Shown: in pieces, positions 19,701-30,555 of the stretch
How the letters are laid out: every line of letters begins with the position of its first letter
Position numbering within the stretch: the first letter of the stretch is position 1
Assembly: GCA_022747635.1 (NCBI GenBank)
Contig: JAKTNV010000007.1
Span: 9,423,497-9,487,496 of the forward strand
Reading direction: 5' to 3'
DNA length: 64,000 nucleotides
From: Hetaerina americana
Lineage: Eukaryota; Arthropoda; Insecta; Odonata; Calopterygidae
The notes under the pieces: model-generated
The model's database searches: none
The model's input: the letters and a program-made list of their open reading frames with translations, nothing else
What the model was told of the DNA's origin: nothing
Program-made: the position numbers and the translations under genes

Positions 19701-20939
19701 TTATCACAGCTACAAGTAAATGCGCTACGGTAATCAAATGAGACCTACCTCTTGATACATAGGAGAGGAGCTGTTGATAACAAGACGTAACAGTCGTTAC
19801 ACACCGTCCAAAACTTATCTTTAATTGTTTGAAAACTGGAGTGAAAATTAAATTCCAATCTTCCTTTCTTTCACTTGTTCGAGAGTTGTCTGAGTCGTGA
19901 AAAGGAAGTGTTTTCGAATGAATAATGTTAAATAATTACAGCAACTGAAAAAAATACTCTATCTCTGGCCATCCGTTCCGCCACGTGACTTGCATCACGG
20001 CATTATTACGTAAAAAAAAACACCGAAATTGAATCCAGGGATTAGCAGACCGGCGTGCATGGCGGCGGGAGACTTCCCTCTCACCAAGCAGGACGACTCG
20101 CTCTGCTCCTCCCAGATGATTGATACATGCGTATCTGCAACCCTCCCCCCCCCCTTTTTCCCCATCGGAAATCACTTTCGGGGCGATGCAGCTGCTTGAC
20201 TGCCTGTTTCCCCAGGAGTGCAAGTCGATTTATACGTTTTTGTTGTCTTTTTGATATCAGAAGAAAACATGTGATGGTGGCGGAGGTAGGGCCTTAGGGT
20301 TGTGTGTGTGTGTTTGTGTGTGCTACCACCTGTTGCAGGTGGCGATTTGAGCAGAGCCGCTCTTAAAACTTAGTCGAGTCACGAGAACTTGGAAATATTC
20401 GTGAAAATATAGTAAAATTCTTTATACCTTGTGAAATACCCCGGGGGCGTTTTGGAAGGAATATTACGATACCTAAACTTAGTACGTAATTTTAGCTACA
20501 ACGAGAGCGCCTGCTTGGTTTTTTTAGTAATTATAAATTATGTTAATTTGTAAGTGCATCAGAATAGCTTTCATCTTCATCATGTCTTAGTCTGCAGGCC
20601 GACAAAAGCAACGGGTTTGGCAGGAGGTTTTGAATTACGAACCACTGGAATAATCTTACCTCTCTGAATCCCTTTGCTACCAATTGCTTTGAAGAAGGAG
20701 AACCAAGTCCAGGTCATATTTTTTTGCCACCACGGCACATCCCGCATCTGAATATACTATGGGAGGGAATAAGATTAAAGATACCGCGTGATTATCGAGG
20801 TGCAATACCTCGCGAGGAAATCGATGCAACTCGTTTTTTAACTTTCAGTCTGCATTGATTATTCCGTGAAATTATTCACCCTCAAAACAATTTTATTTAT
20901 TGACTTCAAATGTATCCAGCATTTCGGAATAAAACTTGA
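19701..20939. other. No recognised gene; short TG repeat at 20303-20330
   Basis: Mixed composition. It holds a purine/pyrimidine-rich patch (20040-20200) and a degenerate (TG)n run near 20303-20330. No transposon ends or coding motifs were found. Confidence 0.45.
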
Positions 20940-21075
20940 CCATAGACGGTGGAGGTATAGAGCCTCCGACCGGAGTGTCGGTGGTTCGAATTTCGGTGAT
21001 GCCTTAGGACGTCTCTGGTCTCCGGAAGCGTGCACAGATGGCCCTCCTGTTCGTCGGCGACCCTCGACGTGACTC
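20940..21075 (+). mobile_element. tRNA-like SINE fragment
   Basis: 'GGTGGAGGTATAGAGCCTCC' (box A-like) and 'GGTGGTTCGAATTTCGG' (box B) lie about 30 bases apart, followed by about 70 bases of body. No cloverleaf closes at the acceptor stem. No second copy is in the window. Confidence 0.45.
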
Positions 21076-21500
21076 ACGATGACGCCGTGCGCTTTCATCG
21101 GTGAATGCGGTCACGTACGAGCCCCTCCCTCCCCTATTGTCCCCCTCCCCCATGGGAACGTGCGCCGCGTCGCCATATTGGACATCGTTGCCGCGCCCAC
21201 GTGGATATGCGCTAAAGAGAGGGAGAGACTTCGACGCCCGGCGGCCGCGCCTTATTCGCCCTTAGCATTCGCCTCCACAAGTCCCCCCTCCCTCCTTGAA
21301 GACACGCGCACACGCAGGTGGGGTCCCCGCCGATGGTCGTGCCATTGTCGCATGTGGGTGGGATGGGAGGGGCGCGCGATGGGAAGAATTGGAAGGCCGT
21401 CTCTCCGACGGGCCATCTCGTGCGAGGCGCAAGCGAAATTCAAATGGCAAGCGACGGGTGGATTAGGGGAATATTCGCCGGTCCGCCCCAAGGTAAAATG
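21076..21500. other. CpG-rich block
   Basis: Dense CG dinucleotides and GC-rich frames on both strands: 228 codons on the plus strand at 21079-21765 and 157 on the minus strand at 21252-21725. No domain is recognisable in either. It could be a promoter or first exon. Confidence 0.4.
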
Positions 21501-22635
21501 GCACCAACGGACAGGGTCGTTGGTACCTCGATGGAAAAGTTTAGGACGGATATTACATGCTCCATCAATCAGGAATCTACCTTTAAAATATGCGACGCTG
21601 TTGTTTCGAGTTAGGGCTACCTCATTTTCAATCCAGTTCCAAGTGTTTGCGGCCCTAAGTAGTAGAAACGTTTCGGAACTAAACAGGGTACAAAGAAACG
21701 TGACCGGTTCGTGGAAAATTGCCATAAGGGAACAGAAAGCAACGTACTATCATTCGATAGACTGAGTTTGGAGGCGCTGAGAGCACTAATATTACATGCT
21801 CGACTCAAACTTTTAGAAAAGTACTGACAAATCGTAAAACTTCATCGCAGGTACGGAAGGAATAATCCTAAAATTGAATTGCCCCGGTGGACGAGAAAGT
21901 AGTAAGCGTTAAAGAAAATTGATGGCCAAACAGAGATTTAAATAAATAATCTGGTCCCCTTGGAAATTTGTGACTATAAGTGTAGTAAAATGGTATGGAA
22001 CACCCGTGAGGGGAACTCGTTATTATAAATTTCCTTAATGCTCTTGGATTTTGAGTCTTCCCTCCGAGCATACCCCATTAACCGGCAATCTAACATAATC
22101 TCTATTTGTCTGGTAGTGGCTTGCATGTTATATATACGTAAATGTGTTCTGGTCCCGTCGCTGAAAAGATTATTTGAGGATACCGGAATACTTTCAAAAA
22201 AGTTCGGATAAAGTTCAAAAGAAGATCCCCGAACTGTGTTCTCAAGTCCAGCTGTAATTGGAGGGCCCTCTTAGAATAAGGATGTGAAATCCGTCACCTT
22301 GGCAATATTAAATGATAAAATGCGATGCATAGAAATGTAAGGTTAAGAATTTACGTAATTTCCCTCGTGAATGATAATGCTCTAGAAAAACTGCCATAGT
22401 AATTGCCCTTGAAATTATTGTTTAGACAAGGCAGACTAGTTTTTAGCCATTATTATAGCTCACCTTAGCATACTATATTTTATCTAGACCCTGCTGAATA
22501 TCGTTTCAGTATGGGAGAACTTGAAAACTAGATACTCTTATGCAGTGCGGTTTAAGCTCGATTTCCATCGTTTTAATATAATAGCTTTCCTATTGGGCTT
22601 TCATTGTTGTGCAATATGAGAGCAAGCGAGACTTA
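21501..22635. other. No recognised feature
   Basis: AT-rich DNA without repeats shared elsewhere in the window. Confidence 0.5.
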
Positions 22636-23175
22636 GACTTTTAGCAAGGCTCATAAAAAATGAATTTAACAATGACACTAAAGGATTTATTATTACCCCA
22701 CAGTATTTGAGTAGATCAGACCACAAAGAGAAGACAAGGGAGGTAGACTACAGGACAGATAGATACAAATATTTGTTTTTCACGGGACAATCAGGAATTA
22801 TAATACTAAGCAACCTTAGTCACTGTAGAAATAAATACATTTGATAAAGGCATAATTATAATTACATTATTAATACATTTAAATAAAGACATTTAATTTA
22901 CAAGTCAGGGCAAGATCAAACGTTGCGTAGACATAAGGTATATTCGTTTGTCCAGGTGTGTGTTACGGGTTGATAGTAAGTGTATTTGCACGTGTGTAAG
23001 TTGAAACGGGTTTGACATGAATACATTCATCTGTGTGGGTGTGTATTGGCAGGCTTTTGTTTGTTTTCCGTTTGGTTGCATTTTATTTTACCGATGATGT
23101 CCTAACACCCCCCGCCATACGCCCTTGCAATTGCTTGCGAGGTATTGTGTAGATATGGATGAGCAGTGCGAGTCT
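22636..23175 (+). pseudogene. LINE-B C-terminus and 3' region
   Basis: The translation of about 22640-22800 reads 'RLRLLARLIKNEFNNDTKGF', 'TPQYLSRSDHKEKTREVDYR' and 'TDRYKYLFFTGQSG', where the last motif is a decayed FFPRTIRE. This parallels LINE-A ('SRYGGGDHVKKIREIKC' and 'FPRT') but is clearly a different family. The 3' region carries 'gtgtgtattggcaggctttt' and 'ggttgcattttattttacc', then the core 'caccccccgccatacgccct' and 'ttgcgaggtattgtgtag'. Confidence 0.72.
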
Positions 23176-25257
23176 GTTGCAAATTCATCCCTTGTCAACC
23201 ATCGTATGCCTTTACGGGATACCTTGGAGATGCGGATTAAACAACAACCTAGGGCATGCGGTCGAGGGCACCGAATGCGCCCCGAAAGGAAGGGGGGAGG
23301 TCGATTGGAGTTACGCGCCCAAATAGGACAGGAGGGGCACTTCAATGAGCCCGTGAGTCTAATCTCTAAGCTGAATGCCGTGTGTCACTCCTGCGTGCAA
23401 TGGTTCCAAAAACGCGCTACTAACGATCTCATATGTTACCCTCGCAACATGTTGCATTGAAATCGTGTAAATAAATATGATTTAGGGCAAATTCTTTTCA
23501 CCCCTTCATTGTATAAGCAACTCCAAACCAGAAAGGTACGTGGCGTGAATTCGTGATTATCATTACCATAAGAGCACTGCTGTATGCAATGACAGGAGGG
23601 AAAATAGATGAAAATATCGCACACATGCTGGATTAAAGACGCGAGGGGAGTTTTAAACTTGATATAGCAGTGGAATATCCTTGCCTTTGCATCGAAAAAG
23701 TTTAGAACTCTGACACAATGCCCTTGTAAGTCGTCACATTGAATTATTTTGGAAATGTATCGATTGAGAGGGCTCTACGAGAGCTGTCACATACGAGTAG
23801 TCAGTTTGGATGCCTTATCCGACAAAAAGAAGCTTAAGTATGGAACTTGGCCTCATACTGACGCGGTCATAATTAATGCTATACAAAATACTAGTAACGA
23901 TCGTTTTAATAAATGATATAGTGAATTTAACATTAATCCAACCTAGATTTCTACGTGGGCTGTTCGTTGGGTTGCCATCCTCACCGTTACCTGATTTCGT
24001 AATCATGTTGCATTCTACGACCAGCGTATTCGTCGAACAACTTTTCTATTTTTTTTATTTTATTTTTCGTGCGTGAAGAAAGGGAAACTTAAACCATAAG
24101 GAGAATATTTAACTCAATGATAATCTGCAAGATACAAGCAAATCCTTTGGGCGATGTTTATCAGGGATAATAATCTAATGATAAAAAATAATAATGTAAT
24201 AATTATCTCATCATTTAAATTTATTTATTTTATAATAAAAATGAAGAACGATGTAATAATTTGTGTTGCAAATTTAGTGGATGACTCTGTTAAAAGCTAC
24301 TGTCGTGGCATCTCCTGTAGTTTATTTAAATTTAATGAAAACATGTTTTAAAAAACTCCTTACTGTTTACTATGAAATCAATTCGATTAGTCACTTCTTA
24401 ATCATCCTTATTTTTTAGAGAAAGTATCAGTAGTTCTGGTTCCTGGCGCACCTTAGCCAAGAAAAAACATGAATGATTGCGGCAAATGTGGAGTGATTGC
24501 AAATGAAAGGAACGCCAATTTAAAGATGAGCGCTCGGATTTCACTCATTCGATCCGTAGTCGTTCGTTCCCTTCTCGCCATCCACTGTCTACAAATGCCG
24601 TGCATGAATCTCCAACGAGCCTATAAAAGACATAGACGAATAAGCCATATATAAGACATAGACGAATGGACAAAAACTACGTATGAAGACATGATAGCAT
24701 TTGTAAACGAACGTGTAAACCTTTTGCTAAGGAGTAGCATTTAAAATTAAGCACGGACAGCCGTGGGGCGCCATTATGGTGAGGACAGACGTGGCAGACC
24801 TCACAAGCGAAATCATTTACATATTTTAGAACGGAGTATTTTTTACTGTTAAAACAACAGTGGAGCATGCACCAAGTAAAATGGTGCTGGAAAAAAATAA
24901 AACTTCTATTGAACACATTGCAAATCTAAGCACAACCAAAAAAGGAAAAAATCGCGAATAAATGTGAAAAATACCATAAAAAATATATATCCAATGGAAA
25001 ATGTGTGGATACAAATAGTGTAAACTACCGATGATGGTAATTGAGATTGGAACTGTCGCATTTCCCAGATTTATGAAAAACAATCTACCATTATATCTAA
25101 TTAATATAATTTACAGATCTCCAGGAAAGCAAGAAATATAAATACCAATTTGCCCAAGCGAATACATGTGGAGAATTCCATATTGCATTCCTTATCCTTA
25201 ATATTAAAATCATAAGAATCACGGCATCGTAATTGGAGCGTAAAATAGTAATAGTTT
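23176..25257. other. No recognised feature
   Basis: A long AT-rich interval. A small direct duplication of 'aagacatagacgaat' occurs at 24625-24670. Open frames are under 111 codons and show no known motif. Confidence 0.5.
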
Positions 25258-25520
25258 TTTTGAGAGTTGACCGGCAGCTAAGGTCAATTGCGCCATTAGG
25301 GATGGTTGGGAAAGGACGGATGGAGAGAAGCCCGGCATTAGCCTACTCTTAACGAAAAGCGCCAAGGGGTCAGCAGTTTAACGTCCCATCCGACGGACCT
25401 CCTCAAAGTGCTCTCCACGAAGCACCTCAAATGGGTATCGGAATACCACTGAAAAATAATGGTTGTCTCCAGGATTTGGACTCGGCCCCTGTCGCTGGGA
25501 AGCCTGTACATTAGCCACCG
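25258..25520 (-). mobile_element. tRNA-derived SINE, family B
   Basis: The reverse complement aligns with 9920-10220 over the head ('GGGGCCGAGTCCAAATCC') and body ('gaggtgcttcgtggagagc', 'tccgtcggatgggacgtta', 'gcgcttttcgttaagagt' and 'cgtcctttcccaaccatccc'). The box B is mutated, so it is an older copy. Confidence 0.75.
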
Positions 25521-26145
25521 CAGCATGATTAGAATCAGAAGCTCGATCAGTTTATTCACTCCCCAAATAAGTGCCCCCCAGCACCATGTTAAGAAGTTCG
25601 TCAGCCAAGCGGACGAATGGCGCCGCGCTGTTGACCGAATGGTTCCAGACGATGCCCTCGGATGGCCCCATCTAAAATCCGAGAGGTGCGATTTTTCACG
25701 TGTAAGATCTTCCTGAAGAGCCTCAAGTGGCCACAGGAAATAAGGAAATTACTCATTATGACTACCCTACAAATTAATGTGTGGATTTCACAAGTCGTAA
25801 AGGAGGCTTAATATTAGGCGAACTCTGCCCCAACCCATCAAAAACTATCCTGCAGTCTCATAATTGTAGCAACAGCAGTAGTAGTGATATAATTCAGCAG
25901 CCCCACTTATTATTCGACGTAGAACCCGGCATAGGAGATATAATTCAGGCCCCCAATTCACATCGGCAGGGAAAATTACAAAAAAAAGAGAGAAAGATCG
26001 CTGAACGGATTGATTCGAACTTTCCTATGCCCCTCGCACTATCTGTGACAACAACTCAAGGAGGAGACAATGAGACAGAAATGGGTAAGAACTGGCGAAA
26101 ATAATTAGGAAAAACATACAAAGAACAATCCCTCTCAACTAACTT
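25521..26145. other. No recognised feature
   Basis: One plus-strand frame of 107 codons (25781-26104) has a lysine/glutamate-rich C-terminal third and no recognisable domain. No neighbouring splice or promoter signals stand out. Confidence 0.4.
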
Positions 26146-26149
26146 CATG

Positions 26150-26374
26150 ACTGGCGCCATTATGCCCCCCGCCACGTGCCCCTTGGGCCATTGATGGTGG
26201 GGTGTCGTTCAAATAAATTTGTAGATCTATTTCATTTAAGAATGGCCCGTCCTGTATGAGTGAAATGCTACCTGATAATCAGTGACTGCGTTGCACTTTA
26301 GCCCGCCCTTTTTAATGGTATTCCCTATTCCTCTTAGTACTCTTGGTGTAGTCAGGGAAGTGGTTACAAACGGT
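26150..26374 (+). mobile_element. Family E repeat
   Basis: The core 'tgccccccgccacgtgcccc' is followed by 'ataaatttgtagatcta', 'gaaatgctacctgataatca' and 'ttggtgtagtcagggaagtg'. The right half aligns with 30025-30135 ('gaatgctatctggtaattga' and 'cttggtgctgtcagtaggat'). The repeat therefore continues beyond the core. Confidence 0.6.
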
Positions 26375-27000
26375 TTTATTGGAAGGCAATCTACCGGCTA
26401 ATGTAGGTTTTGGATGGACACAACTACCAAATAAATATTTTGTGACTCATAACAAAACACAGCCAAGCAATCTACTCTACATCAAGTCCCTCTTCATCTG
26501 TGTACTTCCTTCCTCCCTTTATCCCGTCCAACATCCCTGCCCTGTTCCCTCCCTTTCCTCGTTTGCCTAACAATCTCCCCTCTATTACACTCTTTAACAT
26601 ACCAGTGCCGGTCAATACGCACTTCATCCACTTTTTCTGCCTCCATAGGATTGCTCCCAACAAACCCCTCTCTTCGCCCACCATACCAAGTACTTCCTCG
26701 TTTGTTTTCTTCTCTGTCCATTTCACCTTCTCCATTCTTCTCCACACCCACACTTCAAAAGCCTCCAATCTACGTCTATCCTCCTGCTTCAATGACCACG
26801 TTTCCGCACCGTACATAGCTACGCTCCATTTTAAAGTTTTTACGAGTCTTTTCTTCACATCCTCACTCAAAATCCCTGTCATCAACTCCCTCCTCTTTGT
26901 GAAAGCCTGTTTGCCTAGCGCAATTCTTCTCCTTACGTCCCTACTACTTTGACCGTGTTGGTCGAAAACACTACCGAGATACGTAAACTGTTCTAAGAAG
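26375..27000 (-). pseudogene. LINE-1f C-terminal half
   Basis: The minus-strand frame 27000-26474 is open for about 175 codons: 'LEQFTYLGSVFDQHGQSSRD', 'VRRRIALGKQAFTKRRELMT', 'YGAETWSLKQEDRRRLEAF', 'MEKVKWTEKKTNEEVLGMVG' and 'VIEGRLLGKRGK'. It aligns end to end with 32220-32745. The upstream RT is absent (5' truncation near 27000). The 3' UTR to 26375 matches the tails at 7746 and 32850. Confidence 0.85.
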
Positions 27001-27029
27001 TATGACAATAGAAATGTGTGAAATGTACT

Positions 27030-27605
27030 TAGCATGAATTTTGCCCAGTCACCTTCTTCCACGTGCCCCATAAGTGGATCACGGGGTGGCATGGCTTGTG
27101 GTATGACTGGCGACCCAACACCTCCACACGTCCTTGTGACGGGGTGCGGAGCAGTGTATGGATGTAGATGTGGATTATCACATTTTTCGCTGGAAAAATT
27201 CGTGCCAACAAGAGGAAGAAACAGAGACGCATAACAATTCGAATGTGTTAAGAATTTAATGATTCCCAGTATTCACCAATTATCCTAATGGCCGGTAAAT
27301 TAATACACCCTGCCATACGCCCTCCCGGCTGCATGTAAGGTACGACTAAGAGGTACGATTAATACGCGAACGTATTACAGATGGTCCTCGTATTGTAGGT
27401 GATGCGAATGATTTAATATTGTAATGAAAGAGGTAGAGTAGTTTAAGTTGTGCATATAAAAGGTTTTAAACGTAATGGGTTCTTTGGTCGTTAGCTGTTT
27501 CTGTTGTGAATAGAGTATCTCAAACAGACCAATTACTCACCTTCTAGTGTGTAATCACTCCCTGCTATACACCCTAGAGGTGGCTTGCAAGGTACCATAT
27601 ATGAA
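27030..27605 (+). mobile_element. Cluster of core-bearing repeat fragments
   Basis: Four short fragments follow one another. They are 'cacgtgccccataagtgg' (27060), 'caacacctccacacgtcctt' with 'gtgtatggatgtagatgtgg' (27115-27178), 'caccctgccatacgccctcc' (27305) and 'cactccctgctatacaccct' with 'aggtggcttgcaaggtacc' (27545-27600). The first three are family E-like; the last is LINE-A-like. Confidence 0.5.
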
Positions 27606-28085
27606 GGGATACTTTGTAACATATGAAACCAAAATGAACCAATGAATTCGTTTTTGATTCTCTAAATCGACTTTGTTGAGTACGCAATGGTTCTTACGGC
27701 CACGGCTCATTATAAATGTGTGCATTTATATCGCTGTGTCGATGTGCAGGGCTTTATATCGCTGTAATTATTTTTGCCTGGGGCACATGCATTTCCACCT
27801 GAAGTTTAGGCTCCGGCCGTAGGACATCCTCCACCCTATAGGAGTACGCCCTCAGTGGCATCCCCTGTCGCAACCCGTGGGGCACCCGCGAGTTGCCTCC
27901 GGCGCACTCAGAACGCCCCCGAGGGTACACCGTGGCATCGTGAAAATGGCACGGCGTCTCAGGTCCGATCCTCAGCTGAAGGCGGTGGTTTAATAATCTT
28001 TCCTTCATTCAATTTTACGCGAATCCAAAAACATGCACCTCTTTACCCTTCATACTATATATGGTCAATCTCGATTTAATTACAG
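27606..28085. other. No recognised feature
   Basis: Mixed composition rising in GC from 27780. No repeat copy or coding motif was recognised. Confidence 0.45.
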
Positions 28086-28170
28086 CAACACCGTTGCCAT
28101 GGATGAAGGGTGGCCCACCGAGAGGGGAGTCGAACCCGTGACCTCTTGATCGGCGGGCGAGGACGTTGCC
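28086..28170 (-). mobile_element. tRNA-like SINE head
   Basis: The reverse complement has 'CATCCGGAGGGGCAACGTCC' and 'CACGGGTTCGACTCCCCTC' at tRNA-like spacing. The match to box B is good. The 5' and 3' ends do not pair into an acceptor stem. Confidence 0.5.
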
Positions 28171-28850
28171 CCTCCGGATGACCGCCGGTATGGTCCGTGG
28201 TCGTCCTCCGCTGGTCGAGAACAGCGACACCAATGGATTCTCGAGGGGAATGAAAAGTTGGGGGGAGTATTGCGTCGGTGTGAGGGCCGCTCCTGCGGGG
28301 GCAGCGGCCCCGGGCGGACCGAGGGAATGTGCGTTTACGTACGACCCGCGCACGTGCATGCAAATGGAGTAACGAGAGACACACAGAGTGGGCGCGGGAA
28401 CAAAAGAATGGGAGATCGCGCACAGCACCACCACCGCCGCCACCACCGGAAGGGCAGCTGCCGGCTCTTATCGCGCCCGGCGGTGACTCCCCCTCCTTCC
28501 CTCACCCCCGTTCCCCTCCACCCTTCCCACTTCGGCGCCCTCCCACCACCCCCTCGAAGGAGAAGACGAAGGGTGGACCGGAAACGGTAAAACAAAACGA
28601 CGCCACTTGTTAGCTCTCCCGCTGAGCTCCATCCCCCGCCCCGACAACCCTTTCGGTGTGCTGCTGCTGTTACGGTGGGGAAGGGGGGAGGGTGGGGCGC
28701 GGGGTAGAGCCAATTGCAGGGGAATGGGGAGGGAGGGAGCGGCCCCGACCCCTCCGGATGAGATTTCGACCAAAGAGCACTCGACGACGACACGGCGTGG
28801 CGGGCGAAGGCGTGTGGCAGGGGGTGACGGGACGCCATATCAGTTAATGA
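28171..28850. other. CpG-rich block
   Basis: The strongest CG-dense region of the window, with 'gccgccaccaccgg'-type repeats and C runs. Proline-, arginine- and glycine-rich frames open on both strands, 167 codons on the minus strand at most. This two-strand openness is compositional. A CpG-island promoter is the likeliest function if it has one. Confidence 0.45.
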
Positions 28851-28918
28851 AGCACCCGAGTTAATGAACGTAACTTGTAATTTAATAATTGGTTTATGGA
28901 ATTATTTTGCATGTAAGC

Positions 28919-29218
28919 ACGAGGGTAGACTGAAACCTAATGCTCAGATGCTTGTAGACCACAAACCAAATGACCTTAAGAAGGACTCCTGGTGGCATGT
29001 GGAATTAACATTTCCATTGACATAGCACTAGAACACGTCTCCATACTTCTGCTGCTCAAAATACACTGGGTGAATGTCACAACCTCAAACCTGCGCATGC
29101 GTGTTGAGGGGGAAATGATACTTCCACATGCCACCGGGAGTGCTTCTGTTGGCCATTTTTTTTGTGGCCTACAGGCATGTGTGCATTAGTTTTCAGCCTA
29201 AACTCTTAGTTTCTTTCG
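28919..29218. mobile_element. Non-autonomous long-TIR mariner (family M6)
   Basis: It starts CGAGGGTAGACTGAAACCTA and ends TTTTCAGCCTAAACTC, matching the ends of the M6 mariner at 62868-63790. The left subterminal arm is shortened (to about 29005). The right arm keeps 'catagcactagaacacgtct' and 'tgcgcatgcgtgttgagg'. There is no coding part; it is a deletion derivative made of two terminal arms. Confidence 0.8.
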
Positions 29219-29279
29219 TGGCGAATAACTTTTTTTCGAGTGCGTACTCGAAGGAATATGTTTAGAGATGCAATGTCTC

Positions 29280-29365
29280 TGCATCAATGGCAAGCGACCT
29301 AACACCCTCTGCCACACGCTCTTGTGGCGGCTTGGGGGGTATTATGAAGGTGTAGATGCGTCTTC
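29280..29365 (+). mobile_element. Family E core fragment
   Basis: 'cctaacaccctctgccacac' is followed by 'gtggcggcttggggggtatt' and 'aaggtgtagatg'. Confidence 0.55.
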
Positions 29366-29859
29366 ATGGACTCCTACCTTAATTTCTCTAATCTTTTCGA
29401 CGTAGTCCCTTTCATCTCGAAATCATTTCGAACAAATACTGGGCATTTCTCTGGATTTCGCAGGACGAATACTAGCTAGACTGAACTTATCGCAAGGATA
29501 CCAATCGTGTGGTTTGGCATCCGACATAGAAGATGTACTTCAGTCCCACAACTCCACGTAAGTCTGGGTGGTGGGGGTGAGGTGTAAATAAATTTGTAGA
29601 ACTAATGTATTTGTGGATGGGTGGTCGTGCATGAGTAAAATGTGTGTAGCAAAGAATTTTTGTAATCGACCTCTTTCCCTCTCGAACGCGCACTGCATCA
29701 AAAAGACCGAAATAGAAAGTTTAGACTCTATTGAATACATTAGGGGGTGAATACAGAACCTTCGGAGCTAAAAGTGAAAGCTAATTTATGTATGCTGAAG
29801 TATGTAATGTTACATAACTAGCAGATAATAATGATGCAAAAAAAACGTCACATCAAAAC
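29366..29859. other. Mostly unrecognised; short family E scrap at 29585-29645
   Basis: 'aaataaatttgtagaactaa' and 'gcatgagtaaaatg' around 29585-29645 echo 26212-26270. The rest has no recognised feature. Confidence 0.4.
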
Positions 29860-30135
29860 ATTAAGTTCAAATGGGTTGTTCATGATTATATGTATGCGTC
29901 TCTGTGGGTGTGAATTGGCATAACTTTGGTCGTTTTCTAAGTGATTTTATCCTGTTTAACGGGTGGTATCCTAATACCCCCCGCCACACACCCTTGCGGC
30001 GGCTTGTGGGGTATTGCGTAGATGTAGGTGTAGAATGCTATCTGGTAATTGAAGAATACGTTGCTTACGAGCTCGCTATATTTAATGGGTTTCCTTATTT
30101 GTTTTCTTGGTGCTGTCAGTAGGATAGTTACTAAC
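29860..30135 (+). mobile_element. Family E repeat, best copy
   Basis: The full order is visible: 'gtgggtgtgaattggcataa', 'ggtggtatcctaatacc', the core 'cccccgccacacacccttgc', 'ggcggcttgtggggtattgc', 'gtagatgtaggtgtag', 'gctatctggtaatt' and 'tggtgctgtcagtagg'. It is non-coding. Fragments at 5741, 22920, 26150, 34236 and 36570 align to different parts. Confidence 0.7.
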
Positions 30136-30169
30136 AATATAATATTTGTTTTGTGTACAACGGATGTTG

Positions 30170-30345
30170 CATAAATGAGGGGTTCCCCCCTCCTTCCGCG
30201 TGGCCTTTTGATAGGTCGCAGGGTGCTATGCGTACGTAGAAGCAGTAAGAGTAGCAGTAGAATCGCTGTTGTCCTGACACCCCTTGCCGCACGTCCTTAG
30301 GACCGCTTGTGGGGTATTGTTGTACATGTACTTCTGTATGAAGTG
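30170..30345 (+). mobile_element. Two diverged family E core fragments
   Basis: 'gttcccccctccttccgcgt' with 'ggtcgcagggtgctatgcgt' (30181-30230), and 'cctgacaccccttgccgcac' with 'ccgcttgtggggtattgttg' (30273-30322). Confidence 0.5.
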
Positions 30346-30439
30346 TAAAGACTAGACCCTGAAGGTGTCGACCAAGTAAGCTACTGAAACGTCAGTATGA
30401 AACTCATTCATCTGGCGTCCTATCCGTGGACTACATATA

Positions 30440-30555
30440 GGTACATTGTCCGACAGCGGTAGGGTCATTTTCTTGTCATAATTAGTCTGGTGTGTATTTA
30501 CCCTCTGCCACACACCCGAATGGTGGCTTGCAGAGCACTAAAATATCATAATATT
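30440..30555 (+). mobile_element. LINE-A 3' tail
   Basis: An uninterrupted tail: 'gtccgacagcggtagggtca', 'attagtctggtgtgtattta', core 'cctctgccacacacccgaat' and 'ggtggcttgcagagcactaa', ending in an AT-rich tract. It shows the junction that M2 splits at 16604. Confidence 0.75.

Noticed and set aside
21079..21765. 228-codon plus-strand frame
   Set aside because: Same reason: a CG-rich block with frames open on both strands, and no recognised motif.
27030..27605. CRISPR-like array of short spaced repeats
   Set aside because: The repeats are diverged, irregularly spaced LINE/SINE tail fragments in a eukaryotic context.
28335..28838. 167-codon minus-strand proline/arginine-rich frame
   Set aside because: Compositional; the plus strand is equally open.
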